A DNA stretch of 6,947 nt from Palsa-1400 sp036008545 (GTDB taxonomy: Bacteria; Verrucomicrobiota; Verrucomicrobiia; Limisphaerales; Palsa-1400). A program made the translations under genes and the position numbers. The stretch is from NCBI GenBank assembly GCA_036008545.1, contig DASYNM010000291.1, positions 1 through 6,947 on the forward strand. The letters run 5' to 3'. The notes beneath the pieces were generated by a model. The model was not told the origin of the DNA and searched no databases. It worked only from the letters and a program-made list of their open reading frames with translations. The first letter of the stretch is position 1. Each line of letters opens with the position of its first letter. Shown here in pieces: positions 1-5,621 of this stretch.

Positions 1-87
1 ACCAACTTCAGCCCTTCCCTCATCCAGCCGGTTTCCGTTTCCCCGCCCGACACGCAAGATTTCTATCGCGCCGTGGCCAGCCCTTGA
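1..87 (+). CDS. C-terminal end of an unidentified protein (5' end outside window)
   Basis: An open frame runs from the first base to a TGA at 85-87, giving 28 residues that end in DTQDFYRAVASP. Codons are GC-rich at the third position, as in the surrounding genes. A short tail of the type 'FYR(A/V)' is common at the ends of large secreted Verrucomicrobia proteins with Ig-like or lamin-tail domains, so an exported protein is a reasonable guess, but nothing here identifies the family. The gene converges on the prepilin peptidase gene with only 13 bases between the two stop codons. I see no hairpin-plus-T-run terminator in that gap. Confidence 0.5.
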   Translation, partial: TNFSPSLIQPVSVSPPDTQDFYRAVASP

Positions 88-100
88 AGTGCCTCTTTCC

Positions 101-1228
101 CTAAAAGAATATCCTCAGCCACTTGTATCCGCCGAAAATCCAGATCACCGCCGCCACCGCGATATACGGCCCATAAGGCATCCGGGCTGACCACTCGCGC
201 CGCCTCATCACGATCAAGGCCACGCCGACGGCCGAGCCAATGATCGAACTGAGTGCCAGCGAAAACACAACCGCCGGCCAGCCCAGAAAAGCTCCGATGG
301 CCGCCATAAATTTCACGTCCCCCAGACCCATCGCCTCGCGCGGAAGCACGACATGGTCGGCCACCGCTTCAAGATATAACACTTTGTCCGGGTCGAACGT
401 GTCCTGGCCGATGCGCAGTTGTTTGGCTTGCAGTCGCAATTCCACCTTCCGGTAGCATCGGTCAACCAACTCGACTCTTTCGGCCTCGATGCGGATCATG
501 TCGCTGGGGCGATAAAACAATTCCTCATAGGGCATCTCACCTTCCGGCAGTTTGAGGGCGGTCTCCGTGAAAAGAATGCGGCTGCCCGGCGGCAAGGCCA
601 CCTTGTAACGCCCGAAGAGCAACTTGCCTAGGCGCAGTATCGCATACACCACACCTGCCCCAACAATCATCCCCACCACGCTGTCGCGCATAGCCGACCC
701 CGGCGATTGCAGAGGACGGAAACCAGGGTAACTCAAAATACTGAAATGCGAGGCCGGGACAAAAAAGGCCAGAATCAATCCCAGCACCATGCCGCCAACG
801 GTTATCTCGTCGGGAATGATGAAGTGCTCAAAATCGATAAACGTCGCCGCAATTAAGCCCGCGATCAGAACGCATTGCACGGCGGCCACTGCCGGCGATT
901 GGTGCCCAAAGACAAGCCAGCACAGCGCGAAAACTGTTCCCGTCAACGCCTCGACCAGGAAATAGCGCATGGAGATTTCTTTTCTGCAGTTGGCGCATTG
1001 GCCGTGCAGCCAAAGCCACGTTATCAGCGGGAGGTTCAAATACCACGGAATCGAATACCCGCAATGCGGGCAATGCGAGGGCGGATGGATAATGCTCTCA
1101 TCCCGCGGCATCCGGTGGATGCATACGTTCAAGAAGCTGCCTACCACGCAGCCCAACGCGAAGAAACACAACGTCCAAAAATGAAACGGGACCTGTGCCA
1201 GGACTTTTGGATCGAAAATATTGATCAT
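101..1228 (-). CDS. pilD: Type IV prepilin peptidase / N-methyltransferase (A24 family) with a large internal insertion
   Basis: This integral membrane aspartyl protease cleaves the leader of type IV prepilins or type II secretion pseudopilins, and it probably N-methylates the new N-terminus. Over 375 residues it shows the family order: GCVVGSFLNV (27-36), a zinc-binding domain with Cys53, Cys56, Cys78 and Cys81, the first catalytic Asp132 in FIDFEHFIIPD, the second catalytic Asp304 in GLGDVKF, and a C-terminal MPYGPY (350-355). About seven to eight hydrophobic segments are visible. Typical PilD is near 290 residues. The excess lies mainly in a charged, soluble stretch at about 205-298, just before the GxGD motif. 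The ATG at 1228 overlaps the aroE stop as ATGA, suggesting translational coupling. The frame stays open further upstream, but that part reads against aroE and has no family similarity. No pilin gene is in view. Confidence 0.93.
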   Translation of the reverse strand: MINIFDPKVLAQVPFHFWTLCFFALGCVVGSFLNVCIHRMPRDESIIHPPSHCPHCGYSIPWYLNLPLITWLWLHGQCANCRKEISMRYFLVEALTGTVFALCWLVFGHQSPAVAAVQCVLIAGLIAATFIDFEHFIIPDEITVGGMVLGLILAFFVPASHFSILSYPGFRPLQSPGSAMRDSVVGMIVGAGVVYAILRLGKLLFGRYKVALPPGSRILFTETALKLPEGEMPYEELFYRPSDMIRIEAERVELVDRCYRKVELRLQAKQLRIGQDTFDPDKVLYLEAVADHVVLPREAMGLGDVKFMAAIGAFLGWPAVVFSLALSSIIGSAVGVALIVMRRREWSARMPYGPYIAVAAVIWIFGGYKWLRIFF

Positions 1229-2148
1229 CCGTAAAGGTTCTTTTCCAGCGCCGCACGCATCACCTTGACCGGCGCCGGACGGCCCGTCCACAATTCCAGC
1301 GCCCGCGTCCCCTGGTGGAGCAACATGCTCGCGCCGTTGGCGGCTCTGCAACCGGCGCTCCGGGCCGCGCGCAGCAAGCCGGTTTCCATCGGGCGATAGA
1401 TCATGTCAAACACAAATCGCGGTCGGCGCGCTTTCAGCCATTGCAAATCGATCGGCAGCGCGTCCTCCGCCTTTAGCCCCAGCGACGTCGCGTTGATCAC
1501 CAAATCCACCGATTCGGACGGATACCCGACAACGGTGCGCGCGCCGGGATAACTTTTGGCAACTTCGACGGCGAGTTGGTCCGCCCGCGACTGAGTGCGG
1601 TTGACCAGATAAAGCGCCACCAGGCCTTCCTGCGCCAGGCGCAACGCCGCCGCCCGCGCCGCTCCTCCGGCTCCCAACAAAAGGACAGCCGCGCCGCGCA
1701 GACTTTCCAAGCCAAACTCCTCCTTCAACGCCTGCACGAGCGCGTCGGCATCTGTATTCAATCCGCGGCTACGCACATCCTGCCCGGCCCGGACATCGAC
1801 GCCGCCGACCGGCGCCCAGGATCCGGCACGGTCACGCGTTTCAAACACGATGGTATTGACAGCTCCTAGTGTCCTCGCTTGGTCGTCGAGGACATCCACC
1901 ATATCCACCGCCAACAATTTGTGCGGCACGGTGAGATTCACACCGATGAAGCCCATCCGCTTCGTCCCGTCGATAGCTTGGCGCAAAAAATCCGGGTGAA
2001 CGTCGAAAGCCAGGTAACGCCAATTCAAGCCCAAGGCCGCCAGACCGGCGTTCTGCATCGCCGGCGACGCGGAATGGTTGACAGGATGCCCGAAGACCGC
2101 GCAGTAGCGCGTGCTGGCATTGACTGAATCACCGGCGTCATTGGACAC
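1225..2148 (-). CDS. aroE: Shikimate dehydrogenase (NADP+)
   Basis: AroE reduces 3-dehydroshikimate to shikimate with NADPH in the cytosolic shikimate pathway. Numbered from the GTG at 2148 (307 residues), it has the substrate-binding SxS pair Ser26/Ser28 in NHSASP, the catalytic Lys77 in NLTVPHK, the catalytic Asp133 in NTDA, the Rossmann loop GAGGAARAA (159-167), an NRT motif for NADP (about 183-185), NATSLGL, and the C-terminal GASMLLHQGTRALELWTG. Usual length is 270-290. Extra length sits in a Gly/Arg/Asp-rich stretch at about 103-129, just before NTD. The frame can also start at a TTG at 2166, but no Shine-Dalgarno sequence precedes either codon, and a good promoter overlaps the TTG, so GTG 2148 is preferred. 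Its stop overlaps the prepilin peptidase ATG. Confidence 0.94.
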   Translation of the reverse strand: MSNDAGDSVNASTRYCAVFGHPVNHSASPAMQNAGLAALGLNWRYLAFDVHPDFLRQAIDGTKRMGFIGVNLTVPHKLLAVDMVDVLDDQARTLGAVNTIVFETRDRAGSWAPVGGVDVRAGQDVRSRGLNTDADALVQALKEEFGLESLRGAAVLLLGAGGAARAAALRLAQEGLVALYLVNRTQSRADQLAVEVAKSYPGARTVVGYPSESVDLVINATSLGLKAEDALPIDLQWLKARRPRFVFDMIYRPMETGLLRAARSAGCRAANGASMLLHQGTRALELWTGRPAPVKVMRAALEKNLYG

Positions 2149-2154
2149 ACGCTG

Positions 2155-2183
2155 ATTATAGGCCAAGCACGGCGGATATTCAA
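2155..2183 (-). promoter_or_regulatory. Sigma-70-like promoter for aroE and the prepilin peptidase gene
   Basis: On the minus strand TTGAAT (2183-2178) is followed after exactly 17 bases by a perfect TATAAT (2160-2155). The predicted first transcribed base falls at about 2148, which is the first base of the in-frame GTG proposed as the aroE start. The promoter therefore either drives a leaderless aroE transcript or is a chance match. It lies between the GxxExxx cassette and aroE, so it would free aroE from dependence on read-through from rnc. Confidence 0.55.
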
Positions 2184-2260
2184 TTTACAATGTGGGCCAC
2201 GAACATCGAGGGCTACGCAACAAAATTCGCGCCGCTTCATTCCGCCCATGCACGCGAGCG

Positions 2261-2291
2261 GCCACAGATGAACACAGAACAACACAGATGG
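2261..2291 (+). repeat. Left inverted arm of the GxxExxx cassette
   Basis: This 31-base arm contains three spaced copies of a CACAGA core (CCACAGATG, AACACAGA, AACACAGATG). It pairs with the right arm at 2674-2706. The first 18 bases are identical; after that the left arm has 2 bases fewer than the right. The TAG stop of the enclosed gene follows almost at once. Confidence 0.8.
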
Positions 2292-2292
2292 A

Positions 2293-2670
2293 CTAAAAGA
2301 CCATGCGCTTGAATTCAACCTTGGCCCGGCCAAAATTTATCAACAATCCCACTTTGATTCCGGTGGCTTTCAGCTCATTGAGCAATTGCGCTTCGTCCGC
2401 GGTTTGATATTCGGGTGCAATCTTCAACTCCACCAGAACCCTGTCGGCAACCAACAAATCTGCAGCGTAATCGCCCACGATTACGCCTTTATACTGGACG
2501 GGTATGCGGTGCTCCAACTCGGCACTCTGCCCTCTCAGCTTTAACTCTGCCTGTATGGCGCGCAGATAAACCTTCTCCAGAAATCCATACCCCAGTTCCC
2601 GATGCACCTCGAACGCCGCTCCGATGATGTCATGCGTCACCCGGTCACGTTCGTTGTTGTCCTCCGTCAT
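2293..2670 (-). CDS. GxxExxx family protein, PDDEXK nuclease-like fold
   Basis: The 125-residue product matches the GxxExxx family (a PDDEXK_3-type, uncharacterised group) at full length. Visible signatures are ITHDIIGAAFEVHRELG-like N-terminal helix residues (here VTHDIIGAAFEVH, 11-23), the name-giving GFLEKVY (29-35, Glu32), YAADLLV with Asp71, VELK with Glu81 and Lys83, and the closing LINFG (110-114). Glu32, Asp71 and Glu81-x-Lys83 fit a complete PDDEXK-type metal site, so the protein may cut nucleic acid, although I know of no assigned function for the family. The start is the ATG at 2670, directly after the right inverted arm. It is oriented with rnc and aroE but separated from them by the arms. 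A cargo or core gene of a small mobile unit is the favoured reading. Confidence 0.9.
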   Translation of the reverse strand: MTEDNNERDRVTHDIIGAAFEVHRELGYGFLEKVYLRAIQAELKLRGQSAELEHRIPVQYKGVIVGDYAADLLVADRVLVELKIAPEYQTADEAQLLNELKATGIKVGLLINFGRAKVEFKRMVF

Positions 2671-2673
2671 AAG

Positions 2674-2706
2674 CCATCTGTGTTCCTATCTGTGTTCATC
2701 TGTGGC
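2674..2706 (-). repeat. Right inverted arm of the GxxExxx cassette
   Basis: Read on the minus strand, this 33-base arm again holds three CACAGAT-type units and ends just before the ATG of the enclosed gene. It therefore forms the whole immediate 5' leader of that gene. It contains no recognisable Shine-Dalgarno sequence. In RNA spanning the cassette, the two arms could pair into a long stem enclosing the reading frame. Confidence 0.8.
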
Positions 2707-2719
2707 TCCATTTGCAATG

Positions 2720-3412
2720 TCAGCCCCGCAATTTCTTCAGCGCCGAGATAGCCGCCTCGCTCTCGGCGGCCTTCTTGCTCTTGCCCAGGCCGCGGCCCAG
2801 TTCGATTCCCGCGTGTGAGACCACGCATTCAAAATCGCGGTCGTGATCCGGCCCGGTAGCGCGGACCACGTTATAGTGCGGCGCTTCCGGCGACTTAGCC
2901 TGCAAAATTTCCTGCAGCTCCCCTTTCGGATTGTCGAGTGTGGGGATGACTGTCAATTCACCAAATGCGCGGTGAAAGGAACGAAGCACAAAACCGCGCG
3001 CCGCGTCAAAACCGCCGTCCAGAAAAATCGCGCCGATCAAAGCCTCGAACGCGTCAGCCAGGGCCGAAGCGCGGCTGCGGCCCAGATTGGCCTCCTCGCC
3101 CTTGCTCAAAATCAAGTAGTCCTGCAACGCCATCTGCCGCGCTTGCTCAGCCAGCGTGCGGCGATTGATCATTTGCGCCCGCGCCTTGGTCAACGGCCCT
3201 TCGCTGACTTCGGGAAACTTTTCATACAACTCGCGCGTCAATACTACCCCCAGCACCGCGTCGCCCAGGAATTCCAACCGCTGATTGTGCTGCACCATCC
3301 GCCCCTGCTCATGCGCGACCGAAGGATGCGTCAGCGCGAGCTGCAGCAGCGCGAGGTCCCGAAACTGGTACTGAATCTCCTTTTGCAGACTGTCGAGGTC
3401 CGACACCATCAT
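2720..3412 (-). CDS. rnc: Ribonuclease III
   Basis: This is a double-strand-specific endoribonuclease that processes rRNA precursors and structured mRNAs in the cytoplasm. The 230-residue product has the usual length. The catalytic domain carries the signature NQRLEFLGDAVLG (43-55) with Glu47 and Asp51, and the second metal-binding pair Asp120 and Glu123 in ALADAFEALIGAIFLDGG. A double-stranded-RNA-binding domain runs from about 161 (NPKGELQEILQ) to 228, with the terminal GLGKSKKAAESEAA motif. Start is ATG 3412 (a second ATG follows at 3409); the frame is open further upstream but that part overlaps the preceding gene and is just Arg-rich read-through. Only 4 bases separate it from the stop of the upstream CxxC protein gene, so they very probably share a transcript. 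Confidence 0.96.
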   Translation of the reverse strand: MMVSDLDSLQKEIQYQFRDLALLQLALTHPSVAHEQGRMVQHNQRLEFLGDAVLGVVLTRELYEKFPEVSEGPLTKARAQMINRRTLAEQARQMALQDYLILSKGEEANLGRSRASALADAFEALIGAIFLDGGFDAARGFVLRSFHRAFGELTVIPTLDNPKGELQEILQAKSPEAPHYNVVRATGPDHDRDFECVVSHAGIELGRGLGKSKKAAESEAAISALKKLRG

Positions 3413-3416
3413 CGCC

Positions 3417-4022
3417 CTACGAATTTGCGCCCAGGCTCTCCGCCGGCGCGGGCGCAGGTTCAAGCGCGGCTGGAGGCGCAGCATCCTGCGGAGCGGCATC
3501 GGCAGGTGGCGGATTCAATCCATGCGCCAGAAGTTGAGCCGTATCGCGCTGGACTTCCTCCAATTGGTTGAGCTGGAGATTGGGATCGGCAATGGTGAAA
3601 ACGTCGCCCGTTCCTGCGTGTTCGTAAATAAAAACGCGTCCGCTCGCACCCTGGACTTGCTCTTTGACTTTTAGAATTCGTTTCCGCTCCAGCATCACCG
3701 CCAGGATGTAGCAAACCGGGCCGTGCTTGGGATCATTGGCCTCGATCAATTTGCGCAGCAGCGATTCGGCCGATTCCTTTTGAATGGCATCCACGGGCGC
3801 GGCGGGCGGCGCATGATAAATGCCCTGCCACTGGGAGATGAAGCCCTTGCGTTCGCTGGCGCCCTCGCGGTATTGGGCCTCCCAGCACGACGGGCAAATA
3901 TCCAACCGGTGATACTCCTGTTTTTCCTCGAGGAGCACCGTATGGTAAGGCTGCTTGTCGGCAAAAGGCGTCTCACACGCCTGGCAGAGACGGGAGCGCG
4001 ACTGGATATTCCATTCGTTCAT
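3417..4022 (-). CDS. Uncharacterised protein with two N-terminal CxxC pairs, upstream of rnc
   Basis: The 201-residue protein, numbered from the ATG at 4022, has Cys13-x2-Cys16 (CQAC) and Cys43-x2-Cys46 (CPSC), the arrangement of a zinc ribbon. A middle part follows with KESAESLLRKLIEAND and CYILAVMLERKRILKVKEQ (about 104-122), then a compact strand-rich piece RVFIYEHAGTGDVFTIADP and NQLEEVQRDTAQLL. The last 30 or so residues are Pro/Ala-rich and probably disordered. There is no signal peptide or membrane segment, so it is likely cytoplasmic. I do not recognise a named family; I have the impression of similar hypothetical proteins in other Verrucomicrobia, which is unverified. The 4-base spacing to rnc suggests co-expression and perhaps a role in RNA metabolism. 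A TTG at 4025 is an alternative start. Confidence 0.85.
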   Translation of the reverse strand: MNEWNIQSRSRLCQACETPFADKQPYHTVLLEEKQEYHRLDICPSCWEAQYREGASERKGFISQWQGIYHAPPAAPVDAIQKESAESLLRKLIEANDPKHGPVCYILAVMLERKRILKVKEQVQGASGRVFIYEHAGTGDVFTIADPNLQLNQLEEVQRDTAQLLAHGLNPPPADAAPQDAAPPAALEPAPAPAESLGANS

Positions 4023-4035
4023 CAATTGTGCCGGT

Positions 4036-4063
4036 ATTATCGCCGAGGCTCCTTCAACCGCAA
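4036..4063 (-). promoter_or_regulatory. Possible promoter for the CxxC protein-rnc transcript
   Basis: On the minus strand TTGCGG (4063-4058) and GATAAT (4041-4036) are separated by 16 bases. The -10 box matches consensus at five of six positions; the -35 matches only its TTG. Transcription would begin near 4029, giving a leader of about 7 bases before the ATG at 4022. No Shine-Dalgarno sequence is visible in that space. Confidence 0.35.
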
Positions 4064-4150
4064 TGGCAAAATCCCCATTCCAAAAGGCAAAAGGCTAAAG
4101 CCTTAGGACTGAAACGCCGCAGCGGCGGCCCTTCATGTTTCCTCTTTCTT

Positions 4151-4184
4151 TCCTAATCATAATCGTAATCTTAATCTTAATCTC
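4151..4184 (+). repeat. TAATCT degenerate hexamer array, copy 1
   Basis: Five to six tandem units of roughly TAATCT (TAATCA, TAATCG, TAATCT, TAATCT, TAATCT) occupy this 34-base stretch. A second copy at 6561-6594 in the same orientation differs at only two positions. The sequence is far more AT-rich than its surroundings. It is not adjacent to a start codon here and lies about 130 bases upstream of the minus-strand CxxC protein gene. Confidence 0.85.
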
Positions 4185-4334
4185 ATCCGGTGCGACTGGT
4201 TTGACTGGGTTTGACCGAACCGCCTCAAGAAGAACTTGAAATTATCAGCAAATATCGTGAAAATCAACGACTTACACGAACTCGGGCCTTTCCACCACGA
4301 AGACCAAGCGGCGACAAACCCACCCTCGCCGAGG

Positions 4335-4389
4335 ATTCAGCATTGAGCCATTATCCTTTAGCATTCAGAATTCAGAACTCACGATTCAG
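4335..4389 (+). repeat. Irregular ATTCAG repeat cluster
   Basis: ATTCAG occurs four times, at 4335-4340, 4363-4368, 4370-4375 and 4384-4389, mixed with two CCTTTAGC-like units (4355-4362 and about 4397-4404). Spacing is irregular, so this is a degenerate patchwork rather than a clean tandem array. No function can be read from it. Confidence 0.5.
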
Positions 4390-4563
4390 CCTTTCCCCTT
4401 TAGCCTTATTTCAAAGAACAGGCGTGTAAGCGCCCAATACAAGCCACAATACCACCATCCGCTGGGAACGCAAGAACAATATAATTTCGTGCCGGGACGG
4501 GTTATCCGACGGTCGCGGGCGACTTTCGCTTGTTGGGCGCGGCTAAGCACTTGCTAATCGTAA

Positions 4564-4670
4564 CGCAGGTTTCCAACCTGCCGTATCGCGGATTTCCAAT
4601 CCCCAAGCTGGACCAACAGGCCGCGGTCTGCCGACTTGAAGTCGGCGACACAGCAGGCTGGAAGCCTGCG
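4564..4670. repeat. Foldback element: long imperfect inverted repeat built from four mini-hairpins
   Basis: The left arm (4564-4602) and the reverse complement of the right arm (4670-4631) match at 28 of the first 35 positions, around a 28-base centre. Each arm contains two small hairpins: GCAGGTT-TCC-AACCTGC (4565-4581) and GGATT-TCC-AATCC (4590-4602) on the left; GCCGACTT-G-AAGTCGGC (4630-4646) and GCAGGCT-GGA-AGCCTGC (4653-4669) on the right. The outer pair differs by one stem pair changed from T:A to C:G with pairing kept. It resembles REP/BIME-like or MITE-like dispersed palindromes. It carries no gene, although an open frame happens to pass through it. Confidence 0.8.
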
Positions 4671-4781
4671 CTGCAGGGATTGCATGGTTGTCATTCCTGC
4701 AAATGTGGGTTTAATTGTTGGTGTGAAGAAGAACGCCTTAATGCGAATTCTGCGTCCGAACCATTCTCTTACTCGTTCTTT

Positions 4782-5483
4782 GTGAATACCGATGAGCTTA
4801 AAACTGAATTCGGAGGTGAGTACCCTGCCGCAGTGGTCATGGATGGAATTCGGATTCCGTTATCTCGGGAAAGACGATTTTCGCGCAGCTACGATTCAGA
4901 GGAACTCAAGAAAGGCATGTGGGTATCGCGCTTTATGGACGAGTCGGCCTCGATCACGGCCTACGAGCTTCAACGCGCTTGGCCGACTTGGACAGATGAC
5001 GAGCGCTCGGACTTTTGTGGCAACTGCGGTTGGTTGGAGAAACAGTCGGATTTTCCGGAAATGCTTCGGTTCATCATGCAGCACGGTGACCCGACCGACT
5101 GGTCTGGTATCGCCCAGTCCGTTGCTTCACAATTACCAAGTGACGAAGCCTTCCAACTCCTGCTCAAAGCACTGAAAGGCACGGAGATTGGACAATGCTC
5201 CAACGTATCGCAAGCGCTAGCCCTATCGAAGCATCCCAATGCCGAGACGACATTGAGACATCACCTCCAGGTTGTTTGGGCGCATGGAACCTTGTGGGAT
5301 AATGACAAGTTCGTCAATTGGGTCGCGTTCGACGCAACGACATGCATCGCGCATCTCATTGAGCTAGGGGCGCCGATTGCCGATTTCGAGGAGCAAGTGC
5401 GCAAGCTTTCGCTCCACGTTTGCGAACACAACCGCGAATCCTGCCGCACCTTCCTCTCCAAGCATTACTCATGGCTAAAATAA
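4782..5483 (+). CDS. Unrecognised protein, probably helical-repeat, with uncertain 5' end
   Basis: From the GTG at 4782 the product is 233 residues. I do not recognise a family. The N-terminal part (NTDELKTEFGGEYPAAVVMDG) looks like a folded mixed domain. The remainder is helix-rich with paired amphipathic stretches (SDFPEMLRFIMQHG, SDEAFQLLLKALKG, FDATTCIAHLIELG, FEEQVRKLSLHVCEHN), suggestive of HEAT-type repeats. There is no signal peptide or membrane segment. The first ATG is 4839, and GGAGGTGA at 4812-4819 lies too far from it to be decisive. The frame stays open upstream through the foldback element, so the true N-terminus may have been lost or replaced. Third codon positions are mixed and less GC-rich than in neighbouring genes, which suggests recent acquisition. 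Immunity- or scaffold-type roles are possible but unsupported. Confidence 0.6.
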   Translation: MNTDELKTEFGGEYPAAVVMDGIRIPLSRERRFSRSYDSEELKKGMWVSRFMDESASITAYELQRAWPTWTDDERSDFCGNCGWLEKQSDFPEMLRFIMQHGDPTDWSGIAQSVASQLPSDEAFQLLLKALKGTEIGQCSNVSQALALSKHPNAETTLRHHLQVVWAHGTLWDNDKFVNWVAFDATTCIAHLIELGAPIADFEEQVRKLSLHVCEHNRESCRTFLSKHYSWLK

Positions 5484-5585
5484 AACGACAAATTTGAGCA
5501 TCCATACGCTACTCGTCGTTTCAGCAATTCCACAAGCTTTCGCCCCGGAGCCATCTCCATCCTGCGCAGCGATCGACTAAATCCT

Positions 5586-5615
5586 TTGACCCAAGCCCAG
5601 CGCCGAGCCTACGCT
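5586..5615 (+). promoter_or_regulatory. Weak possible promoter for the exported phosphodiesterase-like gene
   Basis: TTGACC (5586-5591) matches the -35 consensus at five of six positions. After 18 bases, TACGCT (5610-5615) fits only the TAnnnT minimum of a -10 box. The first transcribed base would fall at about 5622, the A of the proposed ATG. No Shine-Dalgarno sequence precedes that ATG. Confidence 0.25.
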
Positions 5616-5621
5616 CTGCTT

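Larger units (their letters stand above)
2261..2706. mobile_element. 446-bp inverted-repeat-bounded cassette carrying only the GxxExxx gene
   Basis: The outermost 18 bases at the left (2261-2278, GCCACAGATGAACACAGA) recur perfectly, inverted, at the right end (2706-2689). The similarity continues inward with small differences to 2291 and 2674. The space between the arms is almost exactly one gene: its stop codon starts 2 bases from the left arm and its ATG is 3 bases from the right arm. The unit starts 13 bases beyond the rnc stop and precedes aroE, so it looks inserted between co-oriented housekeeping genes. No transposase is present and I see no convincing target-site duplication. The name mobile element is therefore an inference from structure, not from known transposition. 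Confidence 0.6.
4064..4781. other. Repeat-rich intergenic region without a convincing gene
   Basis: This stretch separates the minus-strand rnc block from the plus-strand genes. It contains a small hairpin (AGGCT-AA-AGCCT, about 4092-4103), a TAATCT array, a short tandem GACTGGTTT / GACTGGGTTT (4194-4212), scattered ATTCAG units, and a foldback element at 4564-4670. An open frame from 4211 to 4429 and the frame entering the downstream gene from a TTG at 4530 both cross repeats and have unconvincing composition. A TATAAT at 4480-4485 has no -35 partner. I find no tRNA, riboswitch or CRISPR structure here. Confidence 0.6.

Noticed and set aside
2025..2333. Minus-strand open frame across the aroE 5' end and the cassette's left arm
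   Set aside because: It is out of frame with aroE, crosses the inverted repeat and the end of the GxxExxx gene, and has no domain-like sequence.
2251..2716. Target-site duplication flanking the GxxExxx cassette
   Set aside because: The bases outside the two arms were compared and show no convincing direct repeat.
2843..3571. Long plus-strand open frame (242 codons) opposite rnc
   Set aside because: It lies antisense to a complete RNase III gene with intact motifs. Its product is Arg/Gln-rich low-complexity sequence typical of the reverse strand of GC-rich genes.
4211..4429. 70-codon open frame in the intergenic region
   Set aside because: It crosses the ATTCAG repeats, has atypical composition and shows no family similarity.
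4480..4485. TATAAT box in the intergenic region
   Set aside because: There is no recognisable -35 element at 16-18 bases and no gene start close by on the plus strand.
4741..4785. Short ATG frame of 14 codons whose TGA overlaps the GTG at 4782
   Set aside because: It could be a translationally coupled leader, but it has no clear ribosome binding site and no support beyond the overlap.
5483..5521. 7-bp inverted repeat AAACGAC / GTCGTTT after the helical-repeat gene, as a terminator
   Set aside because: The loop is 25 bases, the stem is weak and no T-run follows.
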